A stretch of 64,000 bases of DNA, taken from positions 189,337-253,336 of the forward strand of contig CAJTLU010000002.1 in the NCBI GenBank assembly GCA_910577175.1. Reading direction: 5' to 3'. The translations under genes were made by a program, and so were the position numbers. Below, in pieces: positions 52,750 to 60,702 of this stretch. Below the pieces are notes generated by a model. That model was not told where the DNA came from and did not search any database. It saw only the letters and a program-made list of their open reading frames with translations. The number at the start of each line of letters is the position of its first letter. The stretch's first letter is position 1. The DNA is from an uncultured Lachnospiraceae bacterium (GTDB lineage Bacteria > Bacillota > Clostridia > Lachnospirales > Lachnospiraceae).

Positions 52750-55362
52750 GTGCAAAAAGTGAAAAAGAGACGGGAGATAAGATGGAGCGAGTCCGTCAGA
52801 ACGAATCAGTATGAAGAAAATACGTTTATAAAATACAGAACCGCTGCGGCAGAGGTTCTTTTTTCCGTAGCCTGTACGCTTGCGTTTGTTTGTTCCGCGT
52901 ACAATATGCTTCAGGAGGTTTATCAGTGGGGCAGCTTAAACAGCAATAAGGTGCTGTTATTGTTTTTGGTTGCAGTTCTGACCGGTGCTGTGATGGAGGT
53001 GGAGTTTCCGGGAAGGAAGAAAATGACTGCATTCCTGCGCTGGGGGGTGCCGTTTGCCATAGGGTTTATTTCTATTTGGTATCTGCGTTCCGGAGACAAT
53101 GCGGAGGAGATACGTTCCGGTCTGCAAGCGATGGCGGCTTTTTACGTGGATCAATGGAATGTGTATTATGGAACGGAGTTTTTGGTTTCCTCCGGGAATC
53201 CGGAACAAATCGGAGCAGCGATGGATGCTGTGATGTTTTTTCTGTGTGTTGTTCTGCTGTGGGCAGCGAGGATGCGAAAGGAAAATACGATTCCGGTGCT
53301 TGTGCCGGTGGGAGCCCTTTTGCTGGAGTTTCTGGCAGGGGATTCGCCGGAGGGCTGGGGAATTTTTGTGATGTTTGCCGGGATTTTATCTGCCAATGCT
53401 ACACGGTTTAGTCTGCAGGATTTTTGTCTGGCGCAGGGGAGAAGAAAAGGTTTCTCGGAGAAAAAACGAATTGCGCCTGTTTTTCTGACTGGTGCCGGCA
53501 TCTTGCTTGTCTGCGTGCTGGTAAAGCTTGCGGGTGTGCCTTTAGCAAATGATATGGTCCGGAAAAATTCGGGAAAAGTCAAGCAGTTTCAAGAGGAGTT
53601 TATCGATAAGGTTTCCAGCTTTTCTCTTTTGGAAGAGATAAAGGCGCCGAAAGCGTTGGAGAGTTTAAAGGAGGCTTTCGGTACTATATTTGAGAAGAAA
53701 GACGCAGACAGCGCGGAGCTCACGAACCGGGAACCCCGGTATAAGGGTGCTCCGGCACTCCGGATACAGACGGAGAAACGGCCGGTAGGAAATATTTATT
53801 TGAAAGGGTTCTGTACGGGAGAATATGAGGCAGGCGTCTGGAAAAGAAGCCGGAAGACGTTTGAAAAGGAGTGTGGGAGAGGGGGCTTTGACATTGAAAG
53901 GACTGCTTCGGCGGTTGTTTTGTCCACGGCAGGAGAGTTTATAGGGAACGCTCCGGCGGGACATTTGCCGGAGGGGGTACAGGAGATAGCAGCTAGTCTT
54001 TTTTATTATGATTCGTCCGGAACAGGCGCATATTTTCCGTATTTTGCGGAGCCCAAGGGCGCCGGCATCTATGTGGAAAGCGACTGTTGCGTGAAAAAGG
54101 AAAAGGACCTGGAAGAAACGGCGTTTACTTTTTGGGAATTTAATGACGGGAGCATGGCGGCTTTTCTGAAACAAAAAACGGCGGAGCGTCCGGAATGGGA
54201 AGTCTGGTATGAAAACTATATACGGGAATTTTATCTTGCGGTGCCGGAGAATATGACCTGTGTCAGGGAGATTGTAAATGAAATAGAGGAGCATGGATAC
54301 CAGAGGGGGCTTTTTGAAGACCCGATGGACGAAAATGCAATGCGTCTGTTGAAGGCATATCTTGTCGTGGAATGGATGAGAAGGAATACCGGATACAGCA
54401 CAGAACTTCCGGAACTTCCTTCCGGCGTTGACCCGGTTGAGTTTTTTCTCGGAACAAGCAGGGAAGGCTATTGCATGCATTATGCAAGTGCAGCCGTTAT
54501 GCTTCTCCGGGAGTTTGGGGTTCCGGCTAGATATGCAGCCGGTTATCTTGTGAATCAGTCTGCTTTTTTGCCTAAGTCCGGAAAATATGAGGCGGTAGTT
54601 ATGGATAACAGGGCGCATGCCTGGGCAGAGGTGTATCTGGACGGAATCGGCTGGATTCCGGTGGAAGTCACCAATGGGTACGATAATCCGGTATCGGACG
54701 GAAGCCTTACACTGCAGGTTCCGCCTCTTAAACCAGAGGGACAGCCTTACGCTACTCCGGTTCCGACGGGGATTCCGGGCAATATGCCGGGACAGGAGCC
54801 TCCGGAGGATAGGACGGAGCTGACGGTGACTCCCGGGATACCTCCGGATGATAAAACGATACAGCCAGGCAAGCCGTCGGATATCACGCTTCCGGAAATA
54901 AAACAGCCGTCTTCGGAAGCAAAGAAGGAGAGTCTTGCAAAAAGGATTTCTCCGGTAATTTTAATCTTTGCCCTGTTTTTCTGTTTTATTTTTGAACTGT
55001 TGTTTGTACCTCTTTGGAAGGTGTTCAAAAAGATAGCAGGAAAGGTGGCTGACCGGCGGCTCCAGCAGCTGATTCAGCGGAGCGGGAACCGGCAGGCAAT
55101 CAGATTTGTGAACCGGAAGATTTATCAGAGGCTCCGGCGAAGTGGAAAACTGTTTAAATTGTCTCTGAGAGATGCCGAGTATGAGGAATTATTAAAGAAA
55201 AACTACCGGGAAGTTCCGGCAGAGGACTGGAAGCGCTATATGGGGCTTGCAAAGGCAGCTGCATTTTCCTGCGGCGAATTTACAGAACAGGAAACGGAGT
55301 TTTGCTGTAGGATTTACCGGAAGGTAAGGCAGAAACCTTTTTCCCTGTTCCAAAGGGATTAA
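52750..55362 (+). CDS. Membrane transglutaminase-like protein (TgpA/DUF3488-type)
   Basis: 870 residues from a GTG start at 52750 (AGACAGG upstream; GTG at 52759 is also possible). Five or six N-terminal helices, an extracytoplasmic transglutaminase-like domain, a Pro-rich linker (about 650-720), one helix near 735-755 and a cytoplasmic tail. Catalytic residues: Cys575 in SREGYCMHYASA, His623 in NRAHAWAEVY; the third position is Glu639 (PVEVTNGY) where Asp is usual. Forms a module with MoxR and DUF58. Followed by two hairpins, the second a terminator. Confidence 0.9.
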   Translation: MQKVKKRREIRWSESVRTNQYEENTFIKYRTAAAEVLFSVACTLAFVCSAYNMLQEVYQWGSLNSNKVLLLFLVAVLTGAVMEVEFPGRKKMTAFLRWGVPFAIGFISIWYLRSGDNAEEIRSGLQAMAAFYVDQWNVYYGTEFLVSSGNPEQIGAAMDAVMFFLCVVLLWAARMRKENTIPVLVPVGALLLEFLAGDSPEGWGIFVMFAGILSANATRFSLQDFCLAQGRRKGFSEKKRIAPVFLTGAGILLVCVLVKLAGVPLANDMVRKNSGKVKQFQEEFIDKVSSFSLLEEIKAPKALESLKEAFGTIFEKKDADSAELTNREPRYKGAPALRIQTEKRPVGNIYLKGFCTGEYEAGVWKRSRKTFEKECGRGGFDIERTASAVVLSTAGEFIGNAPAGHLPEGVQEIAASLFYYDSSGTGAYFPYFAEPKGAGIYVESDCCVKKEKDLEETAFTFWEFNDGSMAAFLKQKTAERPEWEVWYENYIREFYLAVPENMTCVREIVNEIEEHGYQRGLFEDPMDENAMRLLKAYLVVEWMRRNTGYSTELPELPSGVDPVEFFLGTSREGYCMHYASAAVMLLREFGVPARYAAGYLVNQSAFLPKSGKYEAVVMDNRAHAWAEVYLDGIGWIPVEVTNGYDNPVSDGSLTLQVPPLKPEGQPYATPVPTGIPGNMPGQEPPEDRTELTVTPGIPPDDKTIQPGKPSDITLPEIKQPSSEAKKESLAKRISPVILIFALFFCFIFELLFVPLWKVFKKIAGKVADRRLQQLIQRSGNRQAIRFVNRKIYQRLRRSGKLFKLSLRDAEYEELLKKNYREVPAEDWKRYMGLAKAAAFSCGEFTEQETEFCCRIYRKVRQKPFSLFQRD

Positions 55363-55366
55363 AAGG

Positions 55367-55394
55367 GGTTGCTTTTAGGTCGGCAAAAGCAGCC
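55367..55394 (+). repeat. Hairpin after the transglutaminase-like gene
   Basis: GGTTGCTTTT (55367-55376) pairs with AAAAGCAGCC (55385-55394) with one wobble, 4 bp after the stop codon. Confidence 0.5.
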
Positions 55395-55422
55395 TGACAG
55401 TCAGGAATAGCGGCTTTGAATT

Positions 55423-55457
55423 AACGGCACAGGAAAAAACTGTGCCGTTTTCCTTTG
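55423..55457 (+). terminator. Intrinsic terminator of the MoxR operon
   Basis: AACGGCACAG (55423-55432) pairs perfectly with CTGTGCCGTT (55440-55449), followed by TTCCTTTG. Confidence 0.8.
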
Positions 55458-55567
55458 TTCTACTATGTACCTTTTCTCATATTTATGTTAGGATTACGGT
55501 GTAACGGGGGTCCCGTACCGAGGGGAATGCAGTAACAGGACGGAAGCAAAGAAAGGAGTAGCATAGG

Positions 55568-56419
55568 ATGAAAGGAAGAGTATATGCAATAGCAGCAGCG
55601 ATAGCGCTTACGTCTGCCGGAGTGCAGGGAGCGCATGTAGCACAGGCAGCAGCACGGCCGGTATATGTAAGCAGGATTAATAGCGAAACAGCAGGACAGT
55701 GGAAAGAGACGTTACAACGGCTGAATGTCCGGTGTGACCTTCTGTTCGAACTGCTTTCCAGGTTTGAATGTGACAAATTACCGGAGAAACCGGGCGGAAG
55801 TAAGCCGGAGCAGCCGGAAGTACCGGGAGAAGGAAGACCGGAACAGCCGGGTACGCCGGAAGAGAAGCCGGAAGAAAAACCAGATAAGCCTGGCGATAGC
55901 AAGCCGGATAATCCTGGTGAGAGCAAACCGGATAAACCTGGCGATAGCAAGCCGGATAATCCTGGTGAGAGCAAACCGGATAATCCTGGCGATAGCAAGC
56001 CGGATAATCCTGGCGAGAGTAAGCCGGAAGAGCAGGACAAGGCATATGTGTATGGTCTCCGTATTACGGAGCTTGTAAATCAGCATCGTGCCGAAGCGGG
56101 ACTGGCTCCGGTAGAGTATTCTGCAGAGCTGAGCAAGCCGGCGCAGACACGTGTATTTGAGATTGAGAAGTCATTTTCCCATACACGTCCGGATGGAAGA
56201 TACTTTTCGTCTGCATTAAAAGACCATGGAATTTCTTATCGCTATACCGGTGAGAACATTGCGTGGGGACATAAGTCGCCGGAGGAAGTAGTAGAAGCAT
56301 GGATGAATTCTCCGGGACACCGTGCCAATATATTAAATGAGCGCTTTACGAAGCTTGGCGTAGGCTACCAGCAGAATGCAAAAGGCGTAAACTACTTCAC
56401 GCAGCTGTTTACGAACTAA
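55568..56419 (+). CDS. Secreted CAP/SCP-domain protein with Pro-rich repeats
   Basis: 283 residues. Signal peptide about 1-28. Residues about 75-155 are tandem eight-residue repeats of the type KPDNPGES/KPDKPGDS, encoded by 24-bp DNA units. The CAP domain follows (YkwD type) with INELVNQHR-like ITELVNQHRAEAGLAPVEYS, SFSHTRPDG, GENIAWG and WMNSPGHRANIL. The repeats probably form an extended stalk through the wall. Number of repeats may vary between strains because units are nearly identical. ATG follows GAAAGGAGTAGCATAGG. Confidence 0.92.
   Translation: MKGRVYAIAAAIALTSAGVQGAHVAQAAARPVYVSRINSETAGQWKETLQRLNVRCDLLFELLSRFECDKLPEKPGGSKPEQPEVPGEGRPEQPGTPEEKPEEKPDKPGDSKPDNPGESKPDKPGDSKPDNPGESKPDNPGDSKPDNPGESKPEEQDKAYVYGLRITELVNQHRAEAGLAPVEYSAELSKPAQTRVFEIEKSFSHTRPDGRYFSSALKDHGISYRYTGENIAWGHKSPEEVVEAWMNSPGHRANILNERFTKLGVGYQQNAKGVNYFTQLFTN
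55880..56034 (+). repeat. Tandem 24-bp coding repeats in the CAP protein
   Basis: Units like GATAATCCTGGTGAGAGCAA alternate with GATAAGCCTGGCGATAGCAA, with some 48-bp higher-order identity. They encode the Pro-rich stalk. Confidence 0.85.
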
Positions 56420-56540
56420 GGAAGCGTTGATTAAATCATCGCTTCCTCAGAGCCTCCGGCGGATGCGCACGGATTTGCAGGGGTGAATGTTGCTTCGCAA
56501 CGCAAATCCGGCGCGGGAAACGCTTTCATCAGCGTTTCCC
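56420..56540. repeat. Array of three hairpins after the CAP gene
   Basis: Hairpin 1: 56420-56446, GGAAGCG/CGCTTCC with near-complete inner pairing. Hairpin 2: CGGATTTGC (56470) and GCAAATCCG (56502), with GTTGC-TTC-GCAAC inside. Hairpin 3: GGGAAACGCT (56515-56524) and AGCGTTTCCC (56531-56540). The first may terminate transcription; the others look like palindromic repeats. Confidence 0.75.
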
Positions 56541-56599
56541 TAAGAAATTACTAACGCGAAAAAGGGAGAATAAAGTACCGGGAGCCGTCCGACGGAATA

Positions 56600-56637
56600 C
56601 ACTATAACAGAGTGTAACCGAAGGGCGGTTCTTTTTT
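56600..56637 (+). promoter_or_regulatory. Possible attenuator directly before the CDF start codon
   Basis: ACACT/AGTGT hairpin, then AACCG-AAGGG-CGGTT followed by CTTTTTT and the ATG at 56638. A terminator-like stem with a T run touches the start codon, and the only AAGGG ribosome-binding-like sequence lies in its loop. This suggests control of the gene by RNA structure, but the leader matches no metal riboswitch that I can recognise. Confidence 0.4.
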
Positions 56638-57513
56638 ATGGGTAAAAATACAGCAGGCTGCTGTGGACGTGTAAAAAAATCTGAGAACAGGATTTTACTT
56701 GCGTTTCTTTTAAATCTGTTTTTCTCTTTTGTCGAGGTCTGGGGAGGGCTTCTGACCGGAAGCATCACGATAATGTCGGATGCCATCCACGATTTCGGGG
56801 ACTGTATTGCGCTTGGAATGGCATGGCGTATGGAAAAGCTTTCCAAGAGGCCGCCAAATCAGAAATACCATTTCGGCTACCGGAGGTTTTCGGTGATTGC
56901 GGGATTGATTAACAATCTGATTTTGCTGGCTGGCGGCGTCATTATCATTGTAACCTGTACCCAGCGTTTTTTCTCACCGAGGGAAATTGACGGCGCGGGA
57001 ATGTTTGTGTTTGCAGTGTTCGGAATTCTGATGAACGGTATTGCTATGATTCTGACCGCAAGAGGAAGCAACATCAATGAAAAGACAATCAGCACGCATA
57101 TGCTGGAGGATGTTTTAACCTGGGCCGCCGTATTGATTGTGGGAATTATTATGCATTTTTTCCATTTGCCGATTCTGGATTCGTTATTGTCAATCGGAAT
57201 GACGCTCGTTATTTTCTGCGGTGTGGCGAGGAATTTGAAACGGATTTTTGCGGTACTCGCAGTACGTTCGCCGCTAAAGGCAGAGGATTATGACAGTCTG
57301 AAAGGGGAGCTGGAGGGCTGTGAGCCGTTTGCCAGGCTTGAAAATCTGCGGTTATATAGCATCAGCGGGGAGGATAAAAATGCAGAGGTATTTTTTAAGC
57401 TGACCGGAGAATGTCAGGCAAAGGAGCATGAGCAGCTGTTCGAAAAGGCAGAGGAATGCTGTAAAAGATATGGAATCGAGCAGGTCTTTATACAGGCGCG
57501 TTATAAGGAGTAG
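56638..57513 (+). CDS. CDF-family cation efflux protein
   Basis: 291 residues with six membrane helices. Metal-site motifs SDAIHDFGDC (helix 2: Asp, His, Asp) and HMLEDVLTW (helix 5: His, Asp), and a C-terminal cytoplasmic domain (about 205-291). CDF proteins export Zn, Co, Cd, Fe or Mn in exchange for protons; the helix 2 and 5 residues favour zinc/cobalt-type members. The start lacks a normally spaced ribosome binding site. Confidence 0.9.
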   Translation: MGKNTAGCCGRVKKSENRILLAFLLNLFFSFVEVWGGLLTGSITIMSDAIHDFGDCIALGMAWRMEKLSKRPPNQKYHFGYRRFSVIAGLINNLILLAGGVIIIVTCTQRFFSPREIDGAGMFVFAVFGILMNGIAMILTARGSNINEKTISTHMLEDVLTWAAVLIVGIIMHFFHLPILDSLLSIGMTLVIFCGVARNLKRIFAVLAVRSPLKAEDYDSLKGELEGCEPFARLENLRLYSISGEDKNAEVFFKLTGECQAKEHEQLFEKAEECCKRYGIEQVFIQARYKE

Positions 57514-57586
57514 CAAGGTTTTGTGAGTTCCACAAAGCGCAGCATGTTCTTACAGGGGAAGAAAATCTTTATCTTGTAAAGGAAAA

Positions 57587-57658
57587 GCCGCAGCCTGATT
57601 TTTGCATATGCAACGAGATACGTGGTCTTTTGGGCAAATGCAAAAATCGGGCGACGGC
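57587..57658. repeat. Inverted repeat related to the dispersed elements
   Basis: A 21-bp arm at 57587-57607 (GCCG, then GATTTTTGCAT) pairs with 57638-57658 with about three mismatches. The right half contains GGTCTTTTGGGCAAATGCAA, close to the sequence at 22130-22150. The rest of the 57514-57702 gap holds no gene. Confidence 0.65.
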
Positions 57659-57702
57659 TTTCGGGTTGCCTGAAAATACGGAAATTTAAGGGGATTTTGG
57701 AA

Positions 57703-57731
57703 TTGAAATTTTAACGGGAATAGTGTATAGT
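57703..57731 (+). promoter_or_regulatory. Sigma-A promoter for the SGNH lipoprotein gene
   Basis: TTGAAA at 57703-57708, 17-bp spacer, TATAGT at 57726-57731. Confidence 0.6.
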
Positions 57732-57812
57732 AAAGAGAGTGGAACGTTTTGCGCATAAGGGCGCAGGCGTAAAGCCAAAGTAAGGCAGGATACATAGAAA
57801 GGAATTGAAACC

Positions 57813-59129
57813 ATGAAGAAAAAGATTTGCTTACTTGCAGTAGCTGTTGTACTGGCCGCTGCGGCATGTAACAAGGGAACCACAGGAACCAATCCTACGG
57901 ATGTCCCGGCTACCCTGACGCCTACGCCGGAAGCGACAGTAACTCCAACACCAGAGCCGACCGCAACGCCGAAGCCGACGGCTACGCCGGCACCGGAGAC
58001 CGACTGGTATGAGGATATGATGAAGGCTTCCCTGGTGTCTACCGGGAACAACGCCCGTTTAAAGAAGGTACTGGAAAAGGCAAGAAACGGTGAGACAGTA
58101 AATATTGCGGCACTTGGCGGCTCCGTAACAGAGGGGGCTGGCGCGAATTCTATGAACGGCGGCTATGCATACCAGTTTGCAGATGCATTTGCAGAGGCCT
58201 ACGGAACGGACCGGGGAAAAAATATCAATTTTGTGAATGCGGGTCTTGGCGGTACACCGTCGTCCCTTGGCGTCATCCGTTTTCAGCGGGATATCGTTGA
58301 AGAGCTTGGAGCAGAGCCGGATTTATTTATCCTTGAGTTTGCGGTCAACGATTACGGCGAGGTGACCGGCGGACGTGCCTATGAAAGTCTGGTGCGCGAT
58401 GTTCTTTCCCAGGACAACGACGCGGCAGTTATTCTGGTATTCTCCGTGTTCAAGTCAAAGTGGAATATGCAGAGCGACTATATTCCGGTCGGAAAGTATT
58501 ACGACCTGCCGATGGTAAGCATCCGGGATGCGGTTGCAGTTCCGTATCTGAGAGGAAATCTGGATGATACGAAGTTCTTTTCGGATGAATATCACCCGAC
58601 GACCTATGGTCATACGATTATGAGCGACTGTATTATGCATCTTATCGATGAGATTGACAAGGAAGAGGCAGAGGAGATGAATGTGCTGTCGGAGACCGGA
58701 AGGAAGCCTCTGGATTTCTGTAAAGTGGAAATGATTGATGCAAAGAGCGAGGGCGTAGAGATTACAGTCGGAAGCTTTACCCAGACCGACTCGGCGGTGC
58801 AGTATTTTAAAGGGAAGGCTTCGTTCCCGGAGAACTGGAAGCACGATGCGGCTGCAGGAAATGAAAGCTTTACTATGAAGCTGACCTGTAAGAACCTTCT
58901 GTTGAACTATAAGACCGCAAACGGCGCTGACTTCGGCGATGCAGAGGTCTATGTAGACGGTGAAAAGGTAATGACGCTCCAAGGAAGAACATCAGGCGGC
59001 TGGAACAATTCGAATGTAGTGCTTGTGCTGGATGAAGAGACCGCAGCCGAGCATACGATAGAGGTCCGCATGGCAGAAGGACATGAAGACAAGGCATTTA
59101 CGATACTTGCTCTTGGCTATACGAAATAA
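57813..59129 (+). CDS. SGNH/GDSL-hydrolase lipoprotein
   Basis: 438 residues. Lipoprotein signal with lipobox LAAAAC (Cys near 20), then a Thr/Pro-rich linker (TPTPEATVTPTPEPTATPKP) to about 65. SGNH domain: Ser104 in ALGGSVTEGA, Gly in GLGGTPSS, Asn in EFAVNDYGE, Asp258/His261 in DEYHPTTYG. A C-terminal beta-rich domain (about 300-438) is probably a carbohydrate-binding or accessory part. Likely a surface esterase acting on polysaccharide acetyl groups. Confidence 0.92.
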   Translation: MKKKICLLAVAVVLAAAACNKGTTGTNPTDVPATLTPTPEATVTPTPEPTATPKPTATPAPETDWYEDMMKASLVSTGNNARLKKVLEKARNGETVNIAALGGSVTEGAGANSMNGGYAYQFADAFAEAYGTDRGKNINFVNAGLGGTPSSLGVIRFQRDIVEELGAEPDLFILEFAVNDYGEVTGGRAYESLVRDVLSQDNDAAVILVFSVFKSKWNMQSDYIPVGKYYDLPMVSIRDAVAVPYLRGNLDDTKFFSDEYHPTTYGHTIMSDCIMHLIDEIDKEEAEEMNVLSETGRKPLDFCKVEMIDAKSEGVEITVGSFTQTDSAVQYFKGKASFPENWKHDAAAGNESFTMKLTCKNLLLNYKTANGADFGDAEVYVDGEKVMTLQGRTSGGWNNSNVVLVLDEETAAEHTIEVRMAEGHEDKAFTILALGYTK

Positions 59130-59135
59130 GGCTGA

Positions 59136-59172
59136 AAAAGGGGCTGCGCACTTCGTGCGACAGTCCCTTTTA
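59136..59172. terminator. Bidirectional terminator between convergent genes
   Basis: AAAGGGGCTGCGCAC, a TTC loop and GTGCGACAGTCCCTTT form a long stem with one or two mismatches, with A tract on one side and T tract on the other. It serves the SGNH gene (plus) and the gene ending at 59187 (minus). Confidence 0.8.
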
Positions 59173-59186
59173 TAAGTGGAAATTGT

Positions 59187-59804
59187 TTAAAGCTCTTCGA
59201 TTTTATGTAGATTCCAGACATGAATGTTAATCGGAATGACCTCAGAGCCGCAGTATTCGCAGAACTTTGCGCCGAGGGAGGTCAGGGCGCCGCCGCAATG
59301 CGGGCAGGTTACGGAAAAGCCGTTGTCCTTTCCGTATTCGATGGCATCCTGGATGTACATCATATGTGTATTGAAGCGGGTCTGGATTTTCTTTGTGCCG
59401 GTATGGTACTGTACACCCGACTGGAATACAATAACACAGGTGCCGGAGTTCTTTAAGTAGGAGAGAACCTCGGTTTTATGGATACGGATGCCCGAAACGC
59501 CTTTTTCGCCCAAATGCTTTTTCAGGTGCTTTTCGGCAATGCCACGGAGTTCTATCCAGTTTAACTCTGGAAAGTCCTTCTGAATCTGAGGTACATAAAT
59601 TGAGGTCATGCCGGAAACCGATTTCGGTGTGTTTGCCTCCTCCTCTTCCCGGCTTTTTATCAGTTCGCCGAGATTGTCTGTGCCGAACAGGTCTTTCATG
59701 GTGCGTTTTGCTTTTCTATAAAAGTACCAGATGGTTCCTGCCAGTGTAAGGGCAGCCGCCGAAAGAAGAATTACCGGGATGGAAATGCCTAAAATTGTTC
59801 CCAT
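59187..59804 (-). CDS. Membrane-anchored zinc-ribbon protein
   Basis: 205 residues: one N-terminal helix (about 5-28), a soluble domain with YVPQIQKDFPELNWIELRG that resembles small Tim44-like or DUF domains, and a C-terminal zinc ribbon CPHCGGALTSLG followed by CEYCGSEVIP. Function unknown. ATG is preceded by GGAGG on the minus strand (CAGGAGGCTGTT). Confidence 0.75.
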   Translation of the reverse strand: MGTILGISIPVILLSAAALTLAGTIWYFYRKAKRTMKDLFGTDNLGELIKSREEEEANTPKSVSGMTSIYVPQIQKDFPELNWIELRGIAEKHLKKHLGEKGVSGIRIHKTEVLSYLKNSGTCVIVFQSGVQYHTGTKKIQTRFNTHMMYIQDAIEYGKDNGFSVTCPHCGGALTSLGAKFCEYCGSEVIPINIHVWNLHKIEEL

Positions 59805-59894
59805 AACAGCCTCCTGTCAAGTAAAGTATCATCAAAATAAAACCTTTCTAAAGTATAACAGAAAATGAAGGGAAAGTCTATGGGAATTGTAGTT

Positions 59895-59988
59895 CTTGAG
59901 TTTCCGCATTTTTTAAGCGACCTTAGCGGCCTCGGCGGCTGTACGGCCGCCGGGACACAATGGCATATGCAAAATGCGGAAACCCAAG
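59895..59988. repeat. Palindromic element (TTTCCGCATTTT family), longest well-conserved ends
   Basis: CTTGAGTTTCCGCATTTT (59895-59912) and AAAATGCGGAAACCCAAG (59971-59988) pair with one mismatch. A central CGGCGGC-TGTACG-GCCGCCG hairpin is GC-rich, unlike the ends. Confidence 0.85.
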
Positions 59989-60042
59989 GAATCGTAGTCG
60001 TATTTACCGGTGCAGTTTGGCATAAAATACTATAATGGAATA

Positions 60043-60071
60043 TTGACACTGTTTCGAAAATCGTGTAGACT
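60043..60071 (+). promoter_or_regulatory. Sigma-A promoter for mntP
   Basis: TTGACA at 60043-60048, 17-bp spacer, TAGACT at 60066-60071, leaving a leader of only about 20 nt, too short for a manganese riboswitch. Confidence 0.7.
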
Positions 60072-60097
60072 AGATTTTATGTTGCGGAGGTTTTGGT

Positions 60098-60655
60098 ATG
60101 GGTATTTTAGACTTGTTTCTGATTGCGGTAGGACTGTCTATGGACGCGTTTGCTGTGGCAATCTGTAAGGGGCTTTCGGTTAAGAAGGCGACTCTGAAGC
60201 AGGGGATTATCGCAGGTTTATACTTTGGCGGGTTCCAGGCAGGGATGCCGCTGCTTGGCTATCTGTTAGGCAGTAATTTTGCAAAGTACATAGAAGAGTT
60301 CGACCACTGGATTGCGTTTGTCCTGCTTGGGATTATCGGTATCAATATGATACGGGAGTCGAGAGAGAAGGACGAGGAGCTGAATGCCTCCTTTGCCCCG
60401 AAGGCCATGCTTCCGATGGCGGTGGCGACCAGCATCGACGCCCTGGCGGTCGGTGTTTCTTTTGCGTTTATGAAGGTGCAGATTGGCTGGGCGGTTTCGT
60501 TTATCGGACTGATTACCTTTACGTTGTCTGTAATCGGCGTGAAAATAGGGAATCATTTCGGGGCAAAATATAAGTCTAAGGCAGAGCTTCTAGGTGGAAT
60601 TGTACTGATTGTACTGGGGATAAAAATATTGGTAGAGCATCTATTTGGGCTGTAG
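60098..60655 (+). CDS. mntP: Manganese efflux pump MntP
   Basis: 185 residues, six helices, MntP/DUF204 family. Two repeated halves each contain the conserved Asp: LSMDAFAVAICKGLS at the N-terminus and ATSIDALAVGVSFAF in the second half, with GxxFGGFQAGMPLLG between. It exports Mn2+. ATG follows TGCGGAGGTTTTGGT. Confidence 0.93.
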   Translation: MGILDLFLIAVGLSMDAFAVAICKGLSVKKATLKQGIIAGLYFGGFQAGMPLLGYLLGSNFAKYIEEFDHWIAFVLLGIIGINMIRESREKDEELNASFAPKAMLPMAVATSIDALAVGVSFAFMKVQIGWAVSFIGLITFTLSVIGVKIGNHFGAKYKSKAELLGGIVLIVLGIKILVEHLFGL

Positions 60656-60702
60656 AGTAGTCCGGTGGAGAGAAAGAGACGGAAAAGGAGAAAAAGCAAC
60701 GT

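Noticed and set aside
55880..56034. Short direct repeats that could suggest a CRISPR array
   Set aside because: The repeats are contiguous 24-bp coding units in frame with a secreted CAP protein, without unique spacers.
60040..60097. Manganese riboswitch (yybP-ykoY) before mntP
   Set aside because: The promoter leaves a leader of only about 20 nt, too short for the motif.
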